Assembly (NCBI RefSeq): GCF_000269985.1
Contig: NC_016109.1
Coordinates: 7,653,001-7,717,000, forward strand
Direction of reading: 5' to 3'
DNA length: 64,000 bases
Source of the DNA: Kitasatospora setae KM-6054
GTDB lineage: Bacteria; Actinomycetota; Actinomycetes; Streptomycetales; Streptomycetaceae
The translations under genes and the position numbers were made by a program. Position 1 is the stretch's first letter; every line of letters begins with the position of its first letter. Shown piece after piece: positions 16,464 through 25,590 of the stretch. The notes under the pieces are model-generated. The model was not told the DNA's origin, searched no databases, and was given only the letters and a program-made list of their open reading frames with translations.

Positions 16464-16584
16464 CACCGGCCCCCGTGACACCGGCCCCCGCGCCGGGGGT
16501 ACGCCTGACGGGGTGTCACCGACCGGCGGTAGGCTGGCCTCCGACAACGGCGGTACGGGCGTACGGTGAACGGGGGAGGGCGGC

Positions 16585-16854
16585 ATGGACGAACAGTCGG
16601 CCCAGCACGGCGAGCGGGTCAGCCGGATCGCGGACGCGCTGCACAAGCTGACCGGCCGCCCGCCGGTCGTCGACCGCACCCGCACCGGCGCCACCCGGCT
16701 CTCCGTCCGGGTCTCCGAGCAGCCCGACGCCACCCAGGCCCTCGCCGTGCTCCGCGTCCTCAGCCTCGGCGACCGCTTCGGGCACAGCGACAACGCCCGC
16801 TGGGAGCGGGTCTGGGTCGAGATCGCCGACCGCCCCGCGCCCCCGCAGGACTGA
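16585..16854 (+). CDS. Small conserved hypothetical protein
   Basis: The 89-residue protein (starting MDEQSAQHGERVSRI) has an N-terminal helix and a small alpha/beta part ending in ARWERVWVEIADRP. I do not recognise a named domain. The ATG has GGGGGAGGG seven bases upstream, and a TAGGCT hexamer near 16529 may be the -10 element. It is convergent with the HAD-like gene. Confidence 0.65.
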   Translation: MDEQSAQHGERVSRIADALHKLTGRPPVVDRTRTGATRLSVRVSEQPDATQALAVLRVLSLGDRFGHSDNARWERVWVEIADRPAPPQD

Positions 16855-16871
16855 ACCCGCCCGGCCCGCCC

Positions 16872-17390
16872 TCAGCAGGCCCACGGGTTCGGCCAGGCCC
16901 GCGACGGCGGCCGCCGCAGCAGCCGGTCCACGTGCTCGCGCTGCAACCCCTGCGCCGGATCGACCGGCACCAGCAGCCGGTCCGCCCGCAGCACGCTGCG
17001 CCGCACCAGCCGCGGCGGGATGCAGTCGTCCACCCAGGCGAACGGGCGGCCCTGCGCGTGCCGCAGGATCGGCGCCCACTTGGTTGCCGAGAACAGCTCC
17101 ATCAGCGGCACCCGCGGGTCCCCGGGCTGCGGCACGTACCCGCTGAACACCACCACCGGCAGCTCGGGCAGTCCGAGCAGCGGCGCGATGTGCAGATTGG
17201 CTTTGTCCTCCCAGGTGGTGGCCCAGACGATCTCGTAGCGGTCGGCCAGTTCGCGCAGCCAGTCGCCGTGCCGAGGTGACAGCAGCACGGAGTAGCCCAG
17301 CAGCGTGTGGGTGTCGAAATCGTCGTCGGGGTGCGGGAACACCGGGTTCAGCACCCCGTCGACGTCGAGGTACAGCAGAGGCTTGCCCAT
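16872..17390 (-). CDS. HAD-superfamily hydrolase-like protein
   Basis: The 172-residue protein starts MGKPLLYLDVDGVLNP, with the HAD nucleophile box at 9-15, and carries WVDDCIPP as the late acidic motif. WATTWEDKANLHIAPLLGLP is typical of a small actinobacterial HAD group whose substrates are unknown. It lacks an obvious cap domain. It probably acts as a cytosolic phosphatase. Confidence 0.8.
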   Translation of the reverse strand: MGKPLLYLDVDGVLNPVFPHPDDDFDTHTLLGYSVLLSPRHGDWLRELADRYEIVWATTWEDKANLHIAPLLGLPELPVVVFSGYVPQPGDPRVPLMELFSATKWAPILRHAQGRPFAWVDDCIPPRLVRRSVLRADRLLVPVDPAQGLQREHVDRLLRRPPSRAWPNPWAC

Positions 17391-17471
17391 GCGCCAAACT
17401 CCCGGGGGTCGCGGCCAGTTACCTGATCGGACGAACCGAGGCCCCGGGAGGTTGCAAGCTGTCAGCCGCTG

Positions 17472-18761
17472 TCACCCGGAAGTGACGGACTCCGGTTCGC
17501 GGCCCCGCGTGGACGCCTCGGGAACCGCCCGCTCCAACCGCCGCACCTCCGGCACCAGCAGCACCAGGACGGCCAGCGCCGCGCAGACCAGCGCGCACCC
17601 CCACAGCGCCCCGGACAGGCCGAACACCGCCGCCGCCGGACCGGCCAGTCCGGTGCCCAGCGGCAGCAGCGCGAACGAGCCGAGCGAGTCGTACGCGGAC
17701 AGCCGCGACAGCAGCTCCTCCGGCACCTCCTGCTGCAGCGCCACCATCCAGCCGACCAGGAACACCGTGGTGCCCACGCCCGCCAGGAACATCGCCGCCG
17801 CCACCAGCGGCAGCGGCCACCCCAGCGCCAGCGCCAGCGGCGGCAGCCCGAACAGGAACACCCCGCCGTTGCCGACCAGCAGCAGCCGGCGCGGCTGCCA
17901 GCGCGACATCAGCGGACCGGCCGCCACCATGCCGACGCTCAGCGCGGCCATCGCCACGCCCCACGCCCCGGCGCCGCCCATCCGCCGCTCGGCCACCACC
18001 GGCCCGTACACCGCCTCCACGGCGAGCACGCAGGCGTTCAGCACCGAGAACTGCGCCACGATCGCCCACAGCCACCGGCGGGCGGTGAACTCCCGCCAGC
18101 CGACCAGCAGTTCACGCACCAGGCCGGGCCGGGCCGGGCCGCGCTCGACGGCCGACGCCTCCAGGCCGACCCGCAGCGCCGCCGCGACGGCGAAGCAGGC
18201 CGCGTCCGCCGCCAGCACCCAGCCCGGCCCGACCACCGCGACCAGCACGCCGCCGAGCGCCGCGCCCGCGATCGAGGCGCCGTTCATCGCCATCCGGAAC
18301 ACCGAGAACGCCTTCGCCGCGTGTTCGGGCGGCACCGCCTGCAGGATCACGCCCTCGGCGGCCGGCGCGTAGAACGCCTGCCCCGCGCCGCCCGCCGCCG
18401 AGAGCAGCACCAGCGCCCACAGGCTCGGCTGCCCGCACAGCACCAGCGCGGCCAGCACGGCCTGCGAACCGGCGTTGAACAGGTTCGCCCCGACCATCAC
18501 CAGGTGCCGCGGCAGCCGGTCCGCGACCGCGCCGCCGACCAGCAGCAGCACCACCAGCGGCACCGTCCGGGCGAGGGCGACGTAGCCGACCTCGGTGCCG
18601 CCCCAGCCCGCGCCGGAGTGCAGGACGGCGAACGCGGTGGCGATCGGGGCGGCGGCGTTGCCCAGCCCGCTCACCACCGTCGCCGCCGTCTGGATGCGGT
18701 AGTTGCGGCCGGCCCAGGCCGGATCGAGGAAGCTCACCGCCCGACCATGGACCCGCCGCAC
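17472..18761 (-). CDS. MFS transporter
   Basis: The 429-residue protein has about twelve hydrophobic helices and the MFS loop motif GGAVADRLPRHLVM between helices 2 and 3. It resembles drug/proton antiporters of the type often labelled MFS_3 (enterobactin exporter-like). The first codon is GTG at 18761; another GTG at 18737 (start of SFLDPAW) is possible and neither has a good ribosome binding site. It begins 18 bases after the GNAT stop codon and forms a two-gene operon with it. Substrate unknown. Confidence 0.85.
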   Translation of the reverse strand: MRRVHGRAVSFLDPAWAGRNYRIQTAATVVSGLGNAAAPIATAFAVLHSGAGWGGTEVGYVALARTVPLVVLLLVGGAVADRLPRHLVMVGANLFNAGSQAVLAALVLCGQPSLWALVLLSAAGGAGQAFYAPAAEGVILQAVPPEHAAKAFSVFRMAMNGASIAGAALGGVLVAVVGPGWVLAADAACFAVAAALRVGLEASAVERGPARPGLVRELLVGWREFTARRWLWAIVAQFSVLNACVLAVEAVYGPVVAERRMGGAGAWGVAMAALSVGMVAAGPLMSRWQPRRLLLVGNGGVFLFGLPPLALALGWPLPLVAAAMFLAGVGTTVFLVGWMVALQQEVPEELLSRLSAYDSLGSFALLPLGTGLAGPAAAVFGLSGALWGCALVCAALAVLVLLVPEVRRLERAVPEASTRGREPESVTSG

Positions 18762-18779
18762 CCCCGCTGTCCAGCGGTT

Positions 18780-19319
18780 TTATCCCCGGCCGCCGCTCCA
18801 CTCGGCTGCCAGCAGCCCCAGCACCGCCTCGTCCTCGAACCGCCCCAGCACCCACGCCGACCGGCGCAGCACCCCCTCCCGGACGAAGCCCGAGCGCTCC
18901 GCCGCCGCGATCATCGCCGCGTTGCGCGCCAGCGTCTCCACCTGCAGCCGCTGCAGCCCCCGCACCTCGAACCCGTACCGGCACATCACCCGCACCGCGT
19001 CCGCCCCCAGCCCGCGCCCGCGGAACGCCGGCCGCAGCGCCAGCCCCAGGTGCGCCACCCGGTTGTGCTGATCGATCCCCCACACCACCGCCTCCCCGAC
19101 CAGCTCGCCCCCGGCCCGCTCCACCACCGAGAACACCGCCGCGTCCTCCACCGGCCCCTCCACCCGGTACGGCGACTGCCCCGACTCCACCGGCACCGGC
19201 CGCCAGGCCCGCGAATCGGCCCCCGCCCGCGTCTCCACGTCCCCGTACAACTCCTCGTGCAGCACCGCCACGTCACTCTCGACCCGGGCCCGCAGCACAA
19301 CCTTCTCACCAAGTAGCAT
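18780..19319 (-). CDS. GNAT-family N-acetyltransferase (RimJ/RimL-like)
   Basis: The 179-residue protein begins MLLGEKVVLRARVESDVAVLHEELYGD, the usual RimJ/RimL-like start. The acetyl-CoA loop is AFRGRGLGADAVRVMCRYGF, then LQRLQVETLARNAAMIAAAERSGF. Members acetylate N-termini or small amines such as antibiotics. Directly upstream of an MFS exporter in the same operon, a self-protection pair is possible but unproven. Confidence 0.85.
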   Translation of the reverse strand: MLLGEKVVLRARVESDVAVLHEELYGDVETRAGADSRAWRPVPVESGQSPYRVEGPVEDAAVFSVVERAGGELVGEAVVWGIDQHNRVAHLGLALRPAFRGRGLGADAVRVMCRYGFEVRGLQRLQVETLARNAAMIAAAERSGFVREGVLRRSAWVLGRFEDEAVLGLLAAEWSGGRG

Positions 19320-19407
19320 GTGACATTTCCTAGCACCGCGCGCCCCACCCGCACCACCGATTTCCCCGCCGGAGCCGGTTCCGCCGGAGCCGGTTCGGGG
19401 CCGGGCC

Positions 19408-20106
19408 TCAGCCCAGGTGGCCCCACAGGAAGCTCAGCGTGCGCCGCCAGGCGATCTCGGCCTGCAGCGGGTCGTACGTGCTGGGGGTCTTCTCGTCGTT
19501 GAGGAAGGCGTGCCCCGCCGGGTAGAAGTGGATCTCGGGGCGGCGGCCGGTCGCCTCGCCGATCCGGGCGGCGGCTTCGTCGACGACCGGGACGGGCAGG
19601 GAGGCGTCCTGTTCGCCGAAGTGGCCGAGGACGTGGGCGGTGAGGCCGTCGTAGCGGTAGTCCGGGTCGGGCAGGCCGTAGAAGGGGACGGCGGCGGCGA
19701 TCCGGTCGCCCTCCCGGACGGCGAGCCGGAGGGCGAGGCCGCCGCCCATGCAGAAGCCGGCGACGCCGATCGCGTCGCCGACCGTCGCGGGGTGGGCGAG
19801 CAGGTGGTCGACGGCGGCGGCGAGCTGTTCGGCGGCGTGCTCGACCGGCAGTTCCCGCTTCATCCGGGCGGCTTCGTCCCGGTCGTGGGTGACGGTGCCG
19901 CCGTACAGGTCGGGCGCGAGGGCGGTGAAGCCGGCCGCGGCGAGGCGGTCGGTGAGGTCGGCGACGTGCCGGGTCAGGCCCCACCACTCCTGGACCACCA
20001 GGACGCCGGGGCCGAGGCCGGCGGGCGGCAGGGCGAGGTGGCCGTGCAGGGTGCTCCCGGTGCCGGCGGGGCCGGGGAAACTGGTGTTCTGGCGGGCGGC
20101 GCCCAT
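19408..20106 (-). CDS. Dienelactone hydrolase family protein
   Basis: The 232-residue alpha/beta hydrolase has VLVVQEWWGL near the front, the nucleophile elbow GFCMGGG with Cys in the catalytic position, and a late GHAF for His. The Cys nucleophile is the mark of dienelactone hydrolase (carboxymethylenebutenolidase). The ATG at 20106 is preceded by GGAGAGG. No other ring-cleavage genes are near, so a broad esterase role is as likely. Confidence 0.87.
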   Translation of the reverse strand: MGAARQNTSFPGPAGTGSTLHGHLALPPAGLGPGVLVVQEWWGLTRHVADLTDRLAAAGFTALAPDLYGGTVTHDRDEAARMKRELPVEHAAEQLAAAVDHLLAHPATVGDAIGVAGFCMGGGLALRLAVREGDRIAAAVPFYGLPDPDYRYDGLTAHVLGHFGEQDASLPVPVVDEAAARIGEATGRRPEIHFYPAGHAFLNDEKTPSTYDPLQAEIAWRRTLSFLWGHLG

Positions 20107-20287
20107 GGCCTCTCCGTCGGGACGGCCGCTCGCGGCAGCGGGTGGCGGCGCGCGGCGGGCAGCGGGTTCGACTGAACGTTCCGGACGTTCCGGGCGCACT
20201 CTATGCGCAGCGGGTGGCGGCATCCACGCCCGCCACCCGCCTCCGCCCGACCCGTCGACTGCCGGTCAGCAGTCGGACGGGTGCCGT

Positions 20288-21691
20288 TCAGCCCATCTCC
20301 TCCAGGGACTTGCCCTTGGTCTCCTTGATGCAGAACGCCACGAACGGGATCGACAGCAGCGCGAAGCAGGCGTAGATGACGTACGTCGCCGACAGGTTCC
20401 AGTCGGAGAGGTTGGGGAAGGTGACGGTGATCGCCCAGTTGGCGATCCACTGCGCGGACGCGGCGACCGACAGGGCGAGCGCCCGGATCCGGTTCGGGAA
20501 CATCTCGCCGAGCAGCACCCAGACCACCACGCCCCAGGAGAAGGCGAAGCAGAACACGAAGACGTGCGCGGCGACCAGTGCCGTGGTCGCGTACGCGTCG
20601 TCCAGGGTCGCGCTGTCACCGGTGCCCTGCCGGAAGGAGAACGCCCAGGCGGCCAGGCCGAGCGAGACGGCCATGCCGGCCGAGCCGGCCAGCGCCAGCG
20701 GCTTGCGGCCGATCCGGTCGACCAACAGCATCGCGACCACGGTGCCGACCACGTTGACGATCGAGGTGGAGAGCGAGATCAGCAGCGAGTTGGACTCGTC
20801 GATGCCGACCGACTGCCACAGGAACGACGAGTAGTAGAAGATCACGTTGATGCCGACGAACTGCTGGAACACCGAGGCGCCGATGCCGATCCAGACGATC
20901 GGCAGCAGCCCGAACCGCCCGCCCAGCAGGTCCTTCAGCCGCGGCTTGTGCTCGCTGTGCAGCACCTGCCGGATCTCGGCGACCCGGGCGTCCAGGTCGA
21001 CGTCCGCGCCCTCGACCTCGGCCAGCACCTTGCGGGCCTGCGCCTCCCGCCCGTCGGAGATCAGGTAGCGCGGCGACTCGGGGATGGAGAGCGCCATCAG
21101 GCCGTAGACGATCGCGGGCACGGCCTCCACGCCGAGCATCCACTGCCAGGCCTGGACGCCCGCCAGGTGGTTGGTGGACTCGCCGCCGGCCGCCTGGTTG
21201 AGCGCCCAGTTGACGAGCTGCGAGACGGTGATGCCGAGCACGATCGCCATCTGCTGGAAGGAGGCCAGCCGGCCCCGGTACGCGGTCGGCGCGACCTCGG
21301 CGATGTAGGTCGGGGCGATCACCGAGGCGATGCCGATCGCGATGCCGCCCAGCACGCGCCACACCCCGAGCACCTCGATGCTGGGCGGGAACATCGAGCC
21401 GACGCCGCTGATCGCGAACAGCACCGCGGCGAGCAGCATGGTGCGCACCCGCCCGTAGTGGTCGGCCAGCCAGCCGGCCGCCACGGCACCGGCCGCCGAG
21501 CCGAGCAGCGCGATCGCGACCACGAACGCGGTCTCGCCGTTGCCGACGCCGAAGTGCTTCTGGATGCCGGTGACCGCCCCGTTGATCACCGCGCTGTCGT
21601 AGCCGAACAGGAAGCCGCCCATCGCGGCGGCGGCGGAGATGAACACCACGTGCCCGAGGTGTTCGTCCCTGGTGGCGGAGTGGGTACCCAG
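20288..21691 (-). CDS. glcP: Sugar-porter MFS permease, close to streptomycete glucose permease GlcP
   Basis: Twelve helices carry sugar-porter signatures: GGFLFGYDSAVINGA in helix 1, PESPRYLI after helix 6, a QQFVGINVIFYYS helix 7, DRIGRKPL and the terminal KETKGKSLEEMG. The sequence follows Streptomyces GlcP, a glucose-proton symporter, along its length. A GlcP-length protein (about 467 residues) needs a start near 21691; the only candidate with a ribosome binding site (AGGGAGAG) is a CTG. GTG codons at 21784 and 21823 give longer N-termini without support. Confidence 0.8.
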   Translation of the reverse strand: MGTHSATRDEHLGHVVFISAAAAMGGFLFGYDSAVINGAVTGIQKHFGVGNGETAFVVAIALLGSAAGAVAAGWLADHYGRVRTMLLAAVLFAISGVGSMFPPSIEVLGVWRVLGGIAIGIASVIAPTYIAEVAPTAYRGRLASFQQMAIVLGITVSQLVNWALNQAAGGESTNHLAGVQAWQWMLGVEAVPAIVYGLMALSIPESPRYLISDGREAQARKVLAEVEGADVDLDARVAEIRQVLHSEHKPRLKDLLGGRFGLLPIVWIGIGASVFQQFVGINVIFYYSSFLWQSVGIDESNSLLISLSTSIVNVVGTVVAMLLVDRIGRKPLALAGSAGMAVSLGLAAWAFSFRQGTGDSATLDDAYATTALVAAHVFVFCFAFSWGVVVWVLLGEMFPNRIRALALSVAASAQWIANWAITVTFPNLSDWNLSATYVIYACFALLSIPFVAFCIKETKGKSLEEMG

Positions 21692-21889
21692 TGGTCTCTC
21701 CCTACGTGACGATCCGTCCCGGTAAGGGCGGAAATATCCGGAGGTAATTCGACCAGCGGCTACCCCGTCGTCCGCGTCCGACACGCCCGCAGCCGATGAA
21801 CCGTCAGTCCGACGAACGCCCACCGCCCGCCGCCGGTACCGCCATCCGCCGCAGCGCCCGCCCCGCCCCGGCCGGTCGGGGCGGGCCGG

Positions 21890-22558
21890 CTAGCGCAGCG
21901 CGGACAGGTAGGCGGGCGGCTCGGTGCCGGCCGCGGTGTGCGGCGAGGCGGCGGGCGGGCCGTAGGCGGGGGCGACCGGGACGACGCCCGCCCAGTACGG
22001 CAGGTCGAGGTCCTCGGGCTCCTCGTTGACGCCGCCGGTGCGGGTCTTGGCCGAGACCCGGTCCAGCTCCAGCCGGATCACCGCGGTGGCCGCGACCTCC
22101 TTGGCGTTGCCCGGGCGGCAGTCGGCGGAGCGGCCCGGCACCACCTGGTCGACGATCGCGTCCAGCGCCAGGCGCAGCTCCGCGGGGTCGGTGACCTGGT
22201 ACGCGGTGCCGTGGGCCACCACCGAGCGGTAGTTGGCGGAGTGGTGGAAGGCGGACTTGGCCAGCACCAGCCCGTCCACGTGGGTGACGGTCACGCAGAC
22301 CGGCAGGCCCCGCTCGTCCTTCGCGCCGCGCAGCGGCCGGCTGCCGGTGGAGCCGTGCAGGTAGAGGCGGTCGCCGACCCGGGCGTACAGGGTGGGCAGC
22401 ACCACGGGGGCGCCGTCCCGGACGAAGCCGAGGTGGCACAGGTAGCCGGCGTCCAGGATCGCGTGCACCGTCTCCTCGTCCCAGGCGGCGCGCTCCTTGG
22501 AGCGGGTGGGGGTGGTGAGCTCGTCGCGGGTGTACGACCCGCCGGTGCGGTCCGACAT
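21890..22558 (-). CDS. Pyridoxamine 5'-phosphate oxidase-fold flavoprotein
   Basis: The 222-residue protein has GYLCHLGFVRDGAPVVLPTLYARVGDRLYLHGSTGS and later LAKSAFHHSANYRSVV, features of the flavin-nucleotide-binding PPOX group. Members bind FMN or F420 and reduce or oxidise small molecules; the exact activity is unknown. AGAGGA lies six bases before the ATG. It is divergent from a MocR-type regulator with only 34 bases between them, which makes it the probable target of that regulator. Confidence 0.87.
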   Translation of the reverse strand: MSDRTGGSYTRDELTTPTRSKERAAWDEETVHAILDAGYLCHLGFVRDGAPVVLPTLYARVGDRLYLHGSTGSRPLRGAKDERGLPVCVTVTHVDGLVLAKSAFHHSANYRSVVAHGTAYQVTDPAELRLALDAIVDQVVPGRSADCRPGNAKEVAATAVIRLELDRVSAKTRTGGVNEEPEDLDLPYWAGVVPVAPAYGPPAASPHTAAGTEPPAYLSALR

Positions 22559-22585
22559 GACAGATCCTCTGCACTAGTGCATAAT
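22557..22585 (+). promoter_or_regulatory. Promoter of the MocR-type gene with a 12-bp palindrome in its spacer
   Basis: ATGACA (22557-22562) and CATAAT (22580-22585) are 17 bases apart, and the GTG start follows 7 bases later, so the message would be leaderless. TGCACTAGTGCA (22570-22581), a perfect palindrome, fills the spacer and overlaps the -10. It is the likely operator controlling both divergent genes. Confidence 0.6.
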
Positions 22586-22592
22586 CTTCTTT

Positions 22593-23909
22593 GTGCTAGG
22601 AGAGTATCGGATCACCGGTCGGCGGGCCAGCGAGATCGCCGCCGACGTCGAACGCGCCGTCGCAGCGGGGGAGTTGGCCCCGGGCGCCACCCTGCCCCCG
22701 CTGCGCGACCTGGCCGCCGAGCTCGGGATCAACCCGAACACGGTGGCCGCCGCCTACCGCCTGCTGCGCGAACGCGGCGTGATCGAGACCGCCGGGCGGC
22801 GCGGCAGCCGGATCCGCCCCCGGCCGGTCACCGCCCCCCGCGACCAGGCCCGGCTGCCCGTCCCGCCCGGCGCCCGGGACGTCTCGGCCGGCAACCCCGA
22901 CCCCGCCCTGCTGCCGCCGCTCGGCCCCGCGCTGGCCGCCGCGGCCGCCGGTCCGCCGGTCCTGTACGGCGACCCGGTCGCCGAGCCCGAACTGCTCGCC
23001 GGCTACCGCGCCGAGTTCCGCGCCGACGGCGCCCCCGAGGGCGAACTCGCGGTCTGCTCGGGCGCGTTGGACACCATCGCCCGGGTCCTCAGCGCCCACC
23101 TGCGCCCCGGCGACGCGGTCGCCGTCGAGGACCCGGGCTGGGGCAGCGTGCTCGACCTGCTGCCCGCGCTCGGCCTGCGCGCCGTGCCCGTCCCGGTCGA
23201 CGACCAGGGCCCGCTGCCCGACCCGGTCGCCGCCGCGCTCGACCACGGCGCCCGCGCGCTGATCGTCACCAGCCGCGCCCAGAACCCCACCGGCGCCGCC
23301 CTCACCCCCGGGCGCGCCGCCGCCCTGCGCGCCGTGCTGGCCGCCCGCCCCGCCACCGTCCTGATCGAGGACGACCACGGGCACGGCATGGTCGACCAGC
23401 CCTTCCAGTCCCTCGCCACCGGCACCGTCACGCACTGGGCGCTGGTCCGCTCCGCCGCCAAGGAGCTCGCCCCCGACCTGCGGGTCGCCGTCTGCGTCGG
23501 CGACGCCGACACCGTCGCCCGGGTGCTGGGCCGCCAGCGCCTCGACGCCGGCTGGGTCAGCCACCTGCTCCAGCGCGCCGTCCTCGAACTGCGCCGCCAC
23601 CGCCCGGCCCCCGCCCCCGTCTACCGGGCCCGCCGCGAGGCCCTGCTCGCCGCCCTCGCCGCGCACGGCGTCCGGGCGCACGGCGTCAGCGGGCTGAACG
23701 TCTGGATCCCCGTCCCCGACGAGACCGCCGCCGCCGCCGCGCTGCTCCAGCGCGGCTGGGTCACCGCCCCCGGCGCCCGCTTCCGGCAGGACTCCCCGCC
23801 CGGCATCCGGATCACCGTCTCCACCCTCGACCCCGCCGACGCCCCCGCCCTGGCCGCCGCCGTCGCCGCCGTCCTGCACGCCCCGGCGGCCGGCTCCCGG
23901 CTCACCTGA
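22593..23909 (+). CDS. MocR-family regulator (GntR-type helix-turn-helix fused to a class I aminotransferase)
   Basis: The 438-residue protein has a GntR winged helix at about 1-75 (LPPLRDLAAELGINPNTVAAAYRLLRERGVI). A fold-type I aminotransferase domain follows, with a PLP lysine region near SAAKELAPDLRVAV and TSRAQNPTGA. MocR proteins sense PLP or its derivatives. The divergent neighbour is a PPOX-fold gene, the usual target type for PdxR/PtsJ relatives. The GTG start is supported by the leaderless promoter at 22557-22585. The exact effector is inference. Confidence 0.87.
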   Translation: MLGEYRITGRRASEIAADVERAVAAGELAPGATLPPLRDLAAELGINPNTVAAAYRLLRERGVIETAGRRGSRIRPRPVTAPRDQARLPVPPGARDVSAGNPDPALLPPLGPALAAAAAGPPVLYGDPVAEPELLAGYRAEFRADGAPEGELAVCSGALDTIARVLSAHLRPGDAVAVEDPGWGSVLDLLPALGLRAVPVPVDDQGPLPDPVAAALDHGARALIVTSRAQNPTGAALTPGRAAALRAVLAARPATVLIEDDHGHGMVDQPFQSLATGTVTHWALVRSAAKELAPDLRVAVCVGDADTVARVLGRQRLDAGWVSHLLQRAVLELRRHRPAPAPVYRARREALLAALAAHGVRAHGVSGLNVWIPVPDETAAAAALLQRGWVTAPGARFRQDSPPGIRITVSTLDPADAPALAAAVAAVLHAPAAGSRLT

Positions 23910-24019
23910 CCCGGGCCGGGCGCGCCCGGGCCGGGTCCGCGCGGAATAACCGGTGGCCCACCCCGGTTCCAGTCCCCGGGGGCCGAACGACCAGGCAACG
24001 ACCAGGAGAGGACCCGTCC

Positions 24020-24142
24020 ATGCGCATCCGAAACTCGCTCCGCTCGCTGAAGGCCAAGCCCGGCGCGCAGGTGGTCCGCCGGCGCGGGCGCACCTTCGTG
24101 ATCAACCGGAAGGACCCGCGCTTCAAGGCCCGCCAGGGCTGA
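24020..24142 (+). CDS. ykgO: Ribosomal protein bL36, zinc-free B type
   Basis: The 40-residue protein MRIRNSLRSLKAKPGAQVV to RFKARQG is the B-type bL36 that lacks the CXXC...CXXXXH zinc ligands of the housekeeping form. It replaces the zinc-binding paralogue on the ribosome, usually under zinc limitation and Zur control. AGGAGAGGA stands before the ATG. No Zur-like AT-rich dyad is visible in the 110 bases upstream, so zinc control is not supported here. Confidence 0.95.
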   Translation: MRIRNSLRSLKAKPGAQVVRRRGRTFVINRKDPRFKARQG

Positions 24143-24162
24143 CGGCGCGGCCAGGGCCGACG

Positions 24163-24214
24163 GCGCGGAAGGGCCCCCGACCGGATCGCCTTCCGGCCGG
24201 GGGCCCTTCCGCGC
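24163..24214. terminator. Strong bidirectional hairpin terminator
   Basis: A 22-bp stem with one mismatch (24163-24184 with 24193-24214) and an 8-base loop lies between the convergent bL36 and NADH dehydrogenase genes. Confidence 0.9.
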
Positions 24215-24225
24215 GGGCGCGTCGC

Positions 24226-25590
24226 TCAGCCCTTGGCCAGCAGCGCCTGCGCGTGCTCGCGGACCTGGTCGCGGGACAGGTACGCGTCGGTGTACTCGAA
24301 GTCCCGCAGCCGGGCGGGCTGCCGGGCCAGGAAGCCGGTGCGGACGAAGTCGTCGCCCGCCGTCGCGTTGAGCAGCCAGTTCGCCGCCGTCCGGTACTTC
24401 GCGCTGTTGGTGCGCATCGCCATCACGTGGTAGCCGCGGGCCACCACCTGGGCGGGCGCGCCGTGCAGTTCGACGCCCATCGGCTTGGAGACCGCGTCCT
24501 TGCCGCCGAGGTCGACGACCAGGCCCAGGTCCTTGTGGAAGTACGGCTCCAGCGGCTGGTTGCGCAGCGCCGCGACCAGGTTCTCGGCGACCCGCTTGCC
24601 CTGCCGGGCCGAGTGCTGCGCGGTCGGCGGGCAGACCGCGCCGTCGCCCTTGGCGAGGTCCGGGACGGCCGCCGCGTCGCCGAGCGCGAACACGCCCTCG
24701 AACTGCGGCACCCGCATCTCCGCCGTCACCGCGAGCCGCCCGCGCACCGTCTCCGCGTCCAGCGTGCCGATCAGCGGCGAGGCGGCCACCCCGGCCGTCC
24801 AGATCAGGGTCCGGCAGGGCAGCGACCGCCCGTCGGTGAACTTGACGTTCTCCGGGCCGACTTCGGCCACCGACACGCCCAGCGAGACGTCCACGCCGCG
24901 CTTGCGCAGGATCTCCATCGCGGTGGTGCCGAGCTTGTCGCCGAGTTCGGGCATCAGCTTCGGCGCGATGTCGATCAGGTGCCACTTGATCAGCTGCGGG
25001 TCCAGCCGCGGGTAGCGCTTGACCGCCGCCGTGGTCAGCCGCTGCAGGCAGGCCGCCGTCTCGGTGCCCGCGTAGCCGCCGCCGACCACCACGAACTGCA
25101 GCCGGGAGGCCCGCTCCTGCTCGTCCATCGACGCGGACGCCAGGTCGAGCTGGGCGATCACGTGGTCGCGGATGTAGGTGGCCTCGGCGAGCGTCTTCAT
25201 GCCGCGCGCGTAGTCCGTCAACCCGGGGATGTCGAAGGTCCGGGTGACGCTGCCCGGCGCGAGCACCAGGTAGTCGTACTTCTCCGCGACCACCTCGTCG
25301 GTGATCTTGCGGACCACCGCGACCTTCGACCGCGGATCGATGCCGATCGCCCCGCCCGGCACGATGTGGGTGCGCCGCAGCGAGCGCCGCAGCGAGATCG
25401 CCACCGACTGCGGGGTCAGCACCCCGGCCGCGACGTGCGGCAGCAGCGGCAGGTACAGCTGGTACGAGAACGGCGTGACCAGGGAGATCTCCGCCTCGGA
25501 GGGAGCGAGCTTGCGTTCCAGACGGCGCGCGCACTCCAGTCCGGCGAAGCCGCCGCCGACGATCAGGATCCGAGGTCGTTCCATCTTCAT
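24226..25590 (-). CDS. Type II NADH dehydrogenase-like FAD/NAD(P) oxidoreductase
   Basis: The 454-residue protein has an N-terminal FAD-binding GGGFAGLECARRLE. A second nucleotide-binding GGGYAGTETAACL near residue 165 binds NAD(P)H, and VFALGDAAAVP near 310 is the third FAD contact. The PTAQHSARQGKRVAENL segment is typical of NDH-2, which passes electrons from NADH to menaquinone at the membrane surface without proton pumping. Related sulfide:quinone reductases are less likely, as their redox Cys pair is not seen. It is a single gene. Confidence 0.88.
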   Translation of the reverse strand: MKMERPRILIVGGGFAGLECARRLERKLAPSEAEISLVTPFSYQLYLPLLPHVAAGVLTPQSVAISLRRSLRRTHIVPGGAIGIDPRSKVAVVRKITDEVVAEKYDYLVLAPGSVTRTFDIPGLTDYARGMKTLAEATYIRDHVIAQLDLASASMDEQERASRLQFVVVGGGYAGTETAACLQRLTTAAVKRYPRLDPQLIKWHLIDIAPKLMPELGDKLGTTAMEILRKRGVDVSLGVSVAEVGPENVKFTDGRSLPCRTLIWTAGVAASPLIGTLDAETVRGRLAVTAEMRVPQFEGVFALGDAAAVPDLAKGDGAVCPPTAQHSARQGKRVAENLVAALRNQPLEPYFHKDLGLVVDLGGKDAVSKPMGVELHGAPAQVVARGYHVMAMRTNSAKYRTAANWLLNATAGDDFVRTGFLARQPARLRDFEYTDAYLSRDQVREHAQALLAKG

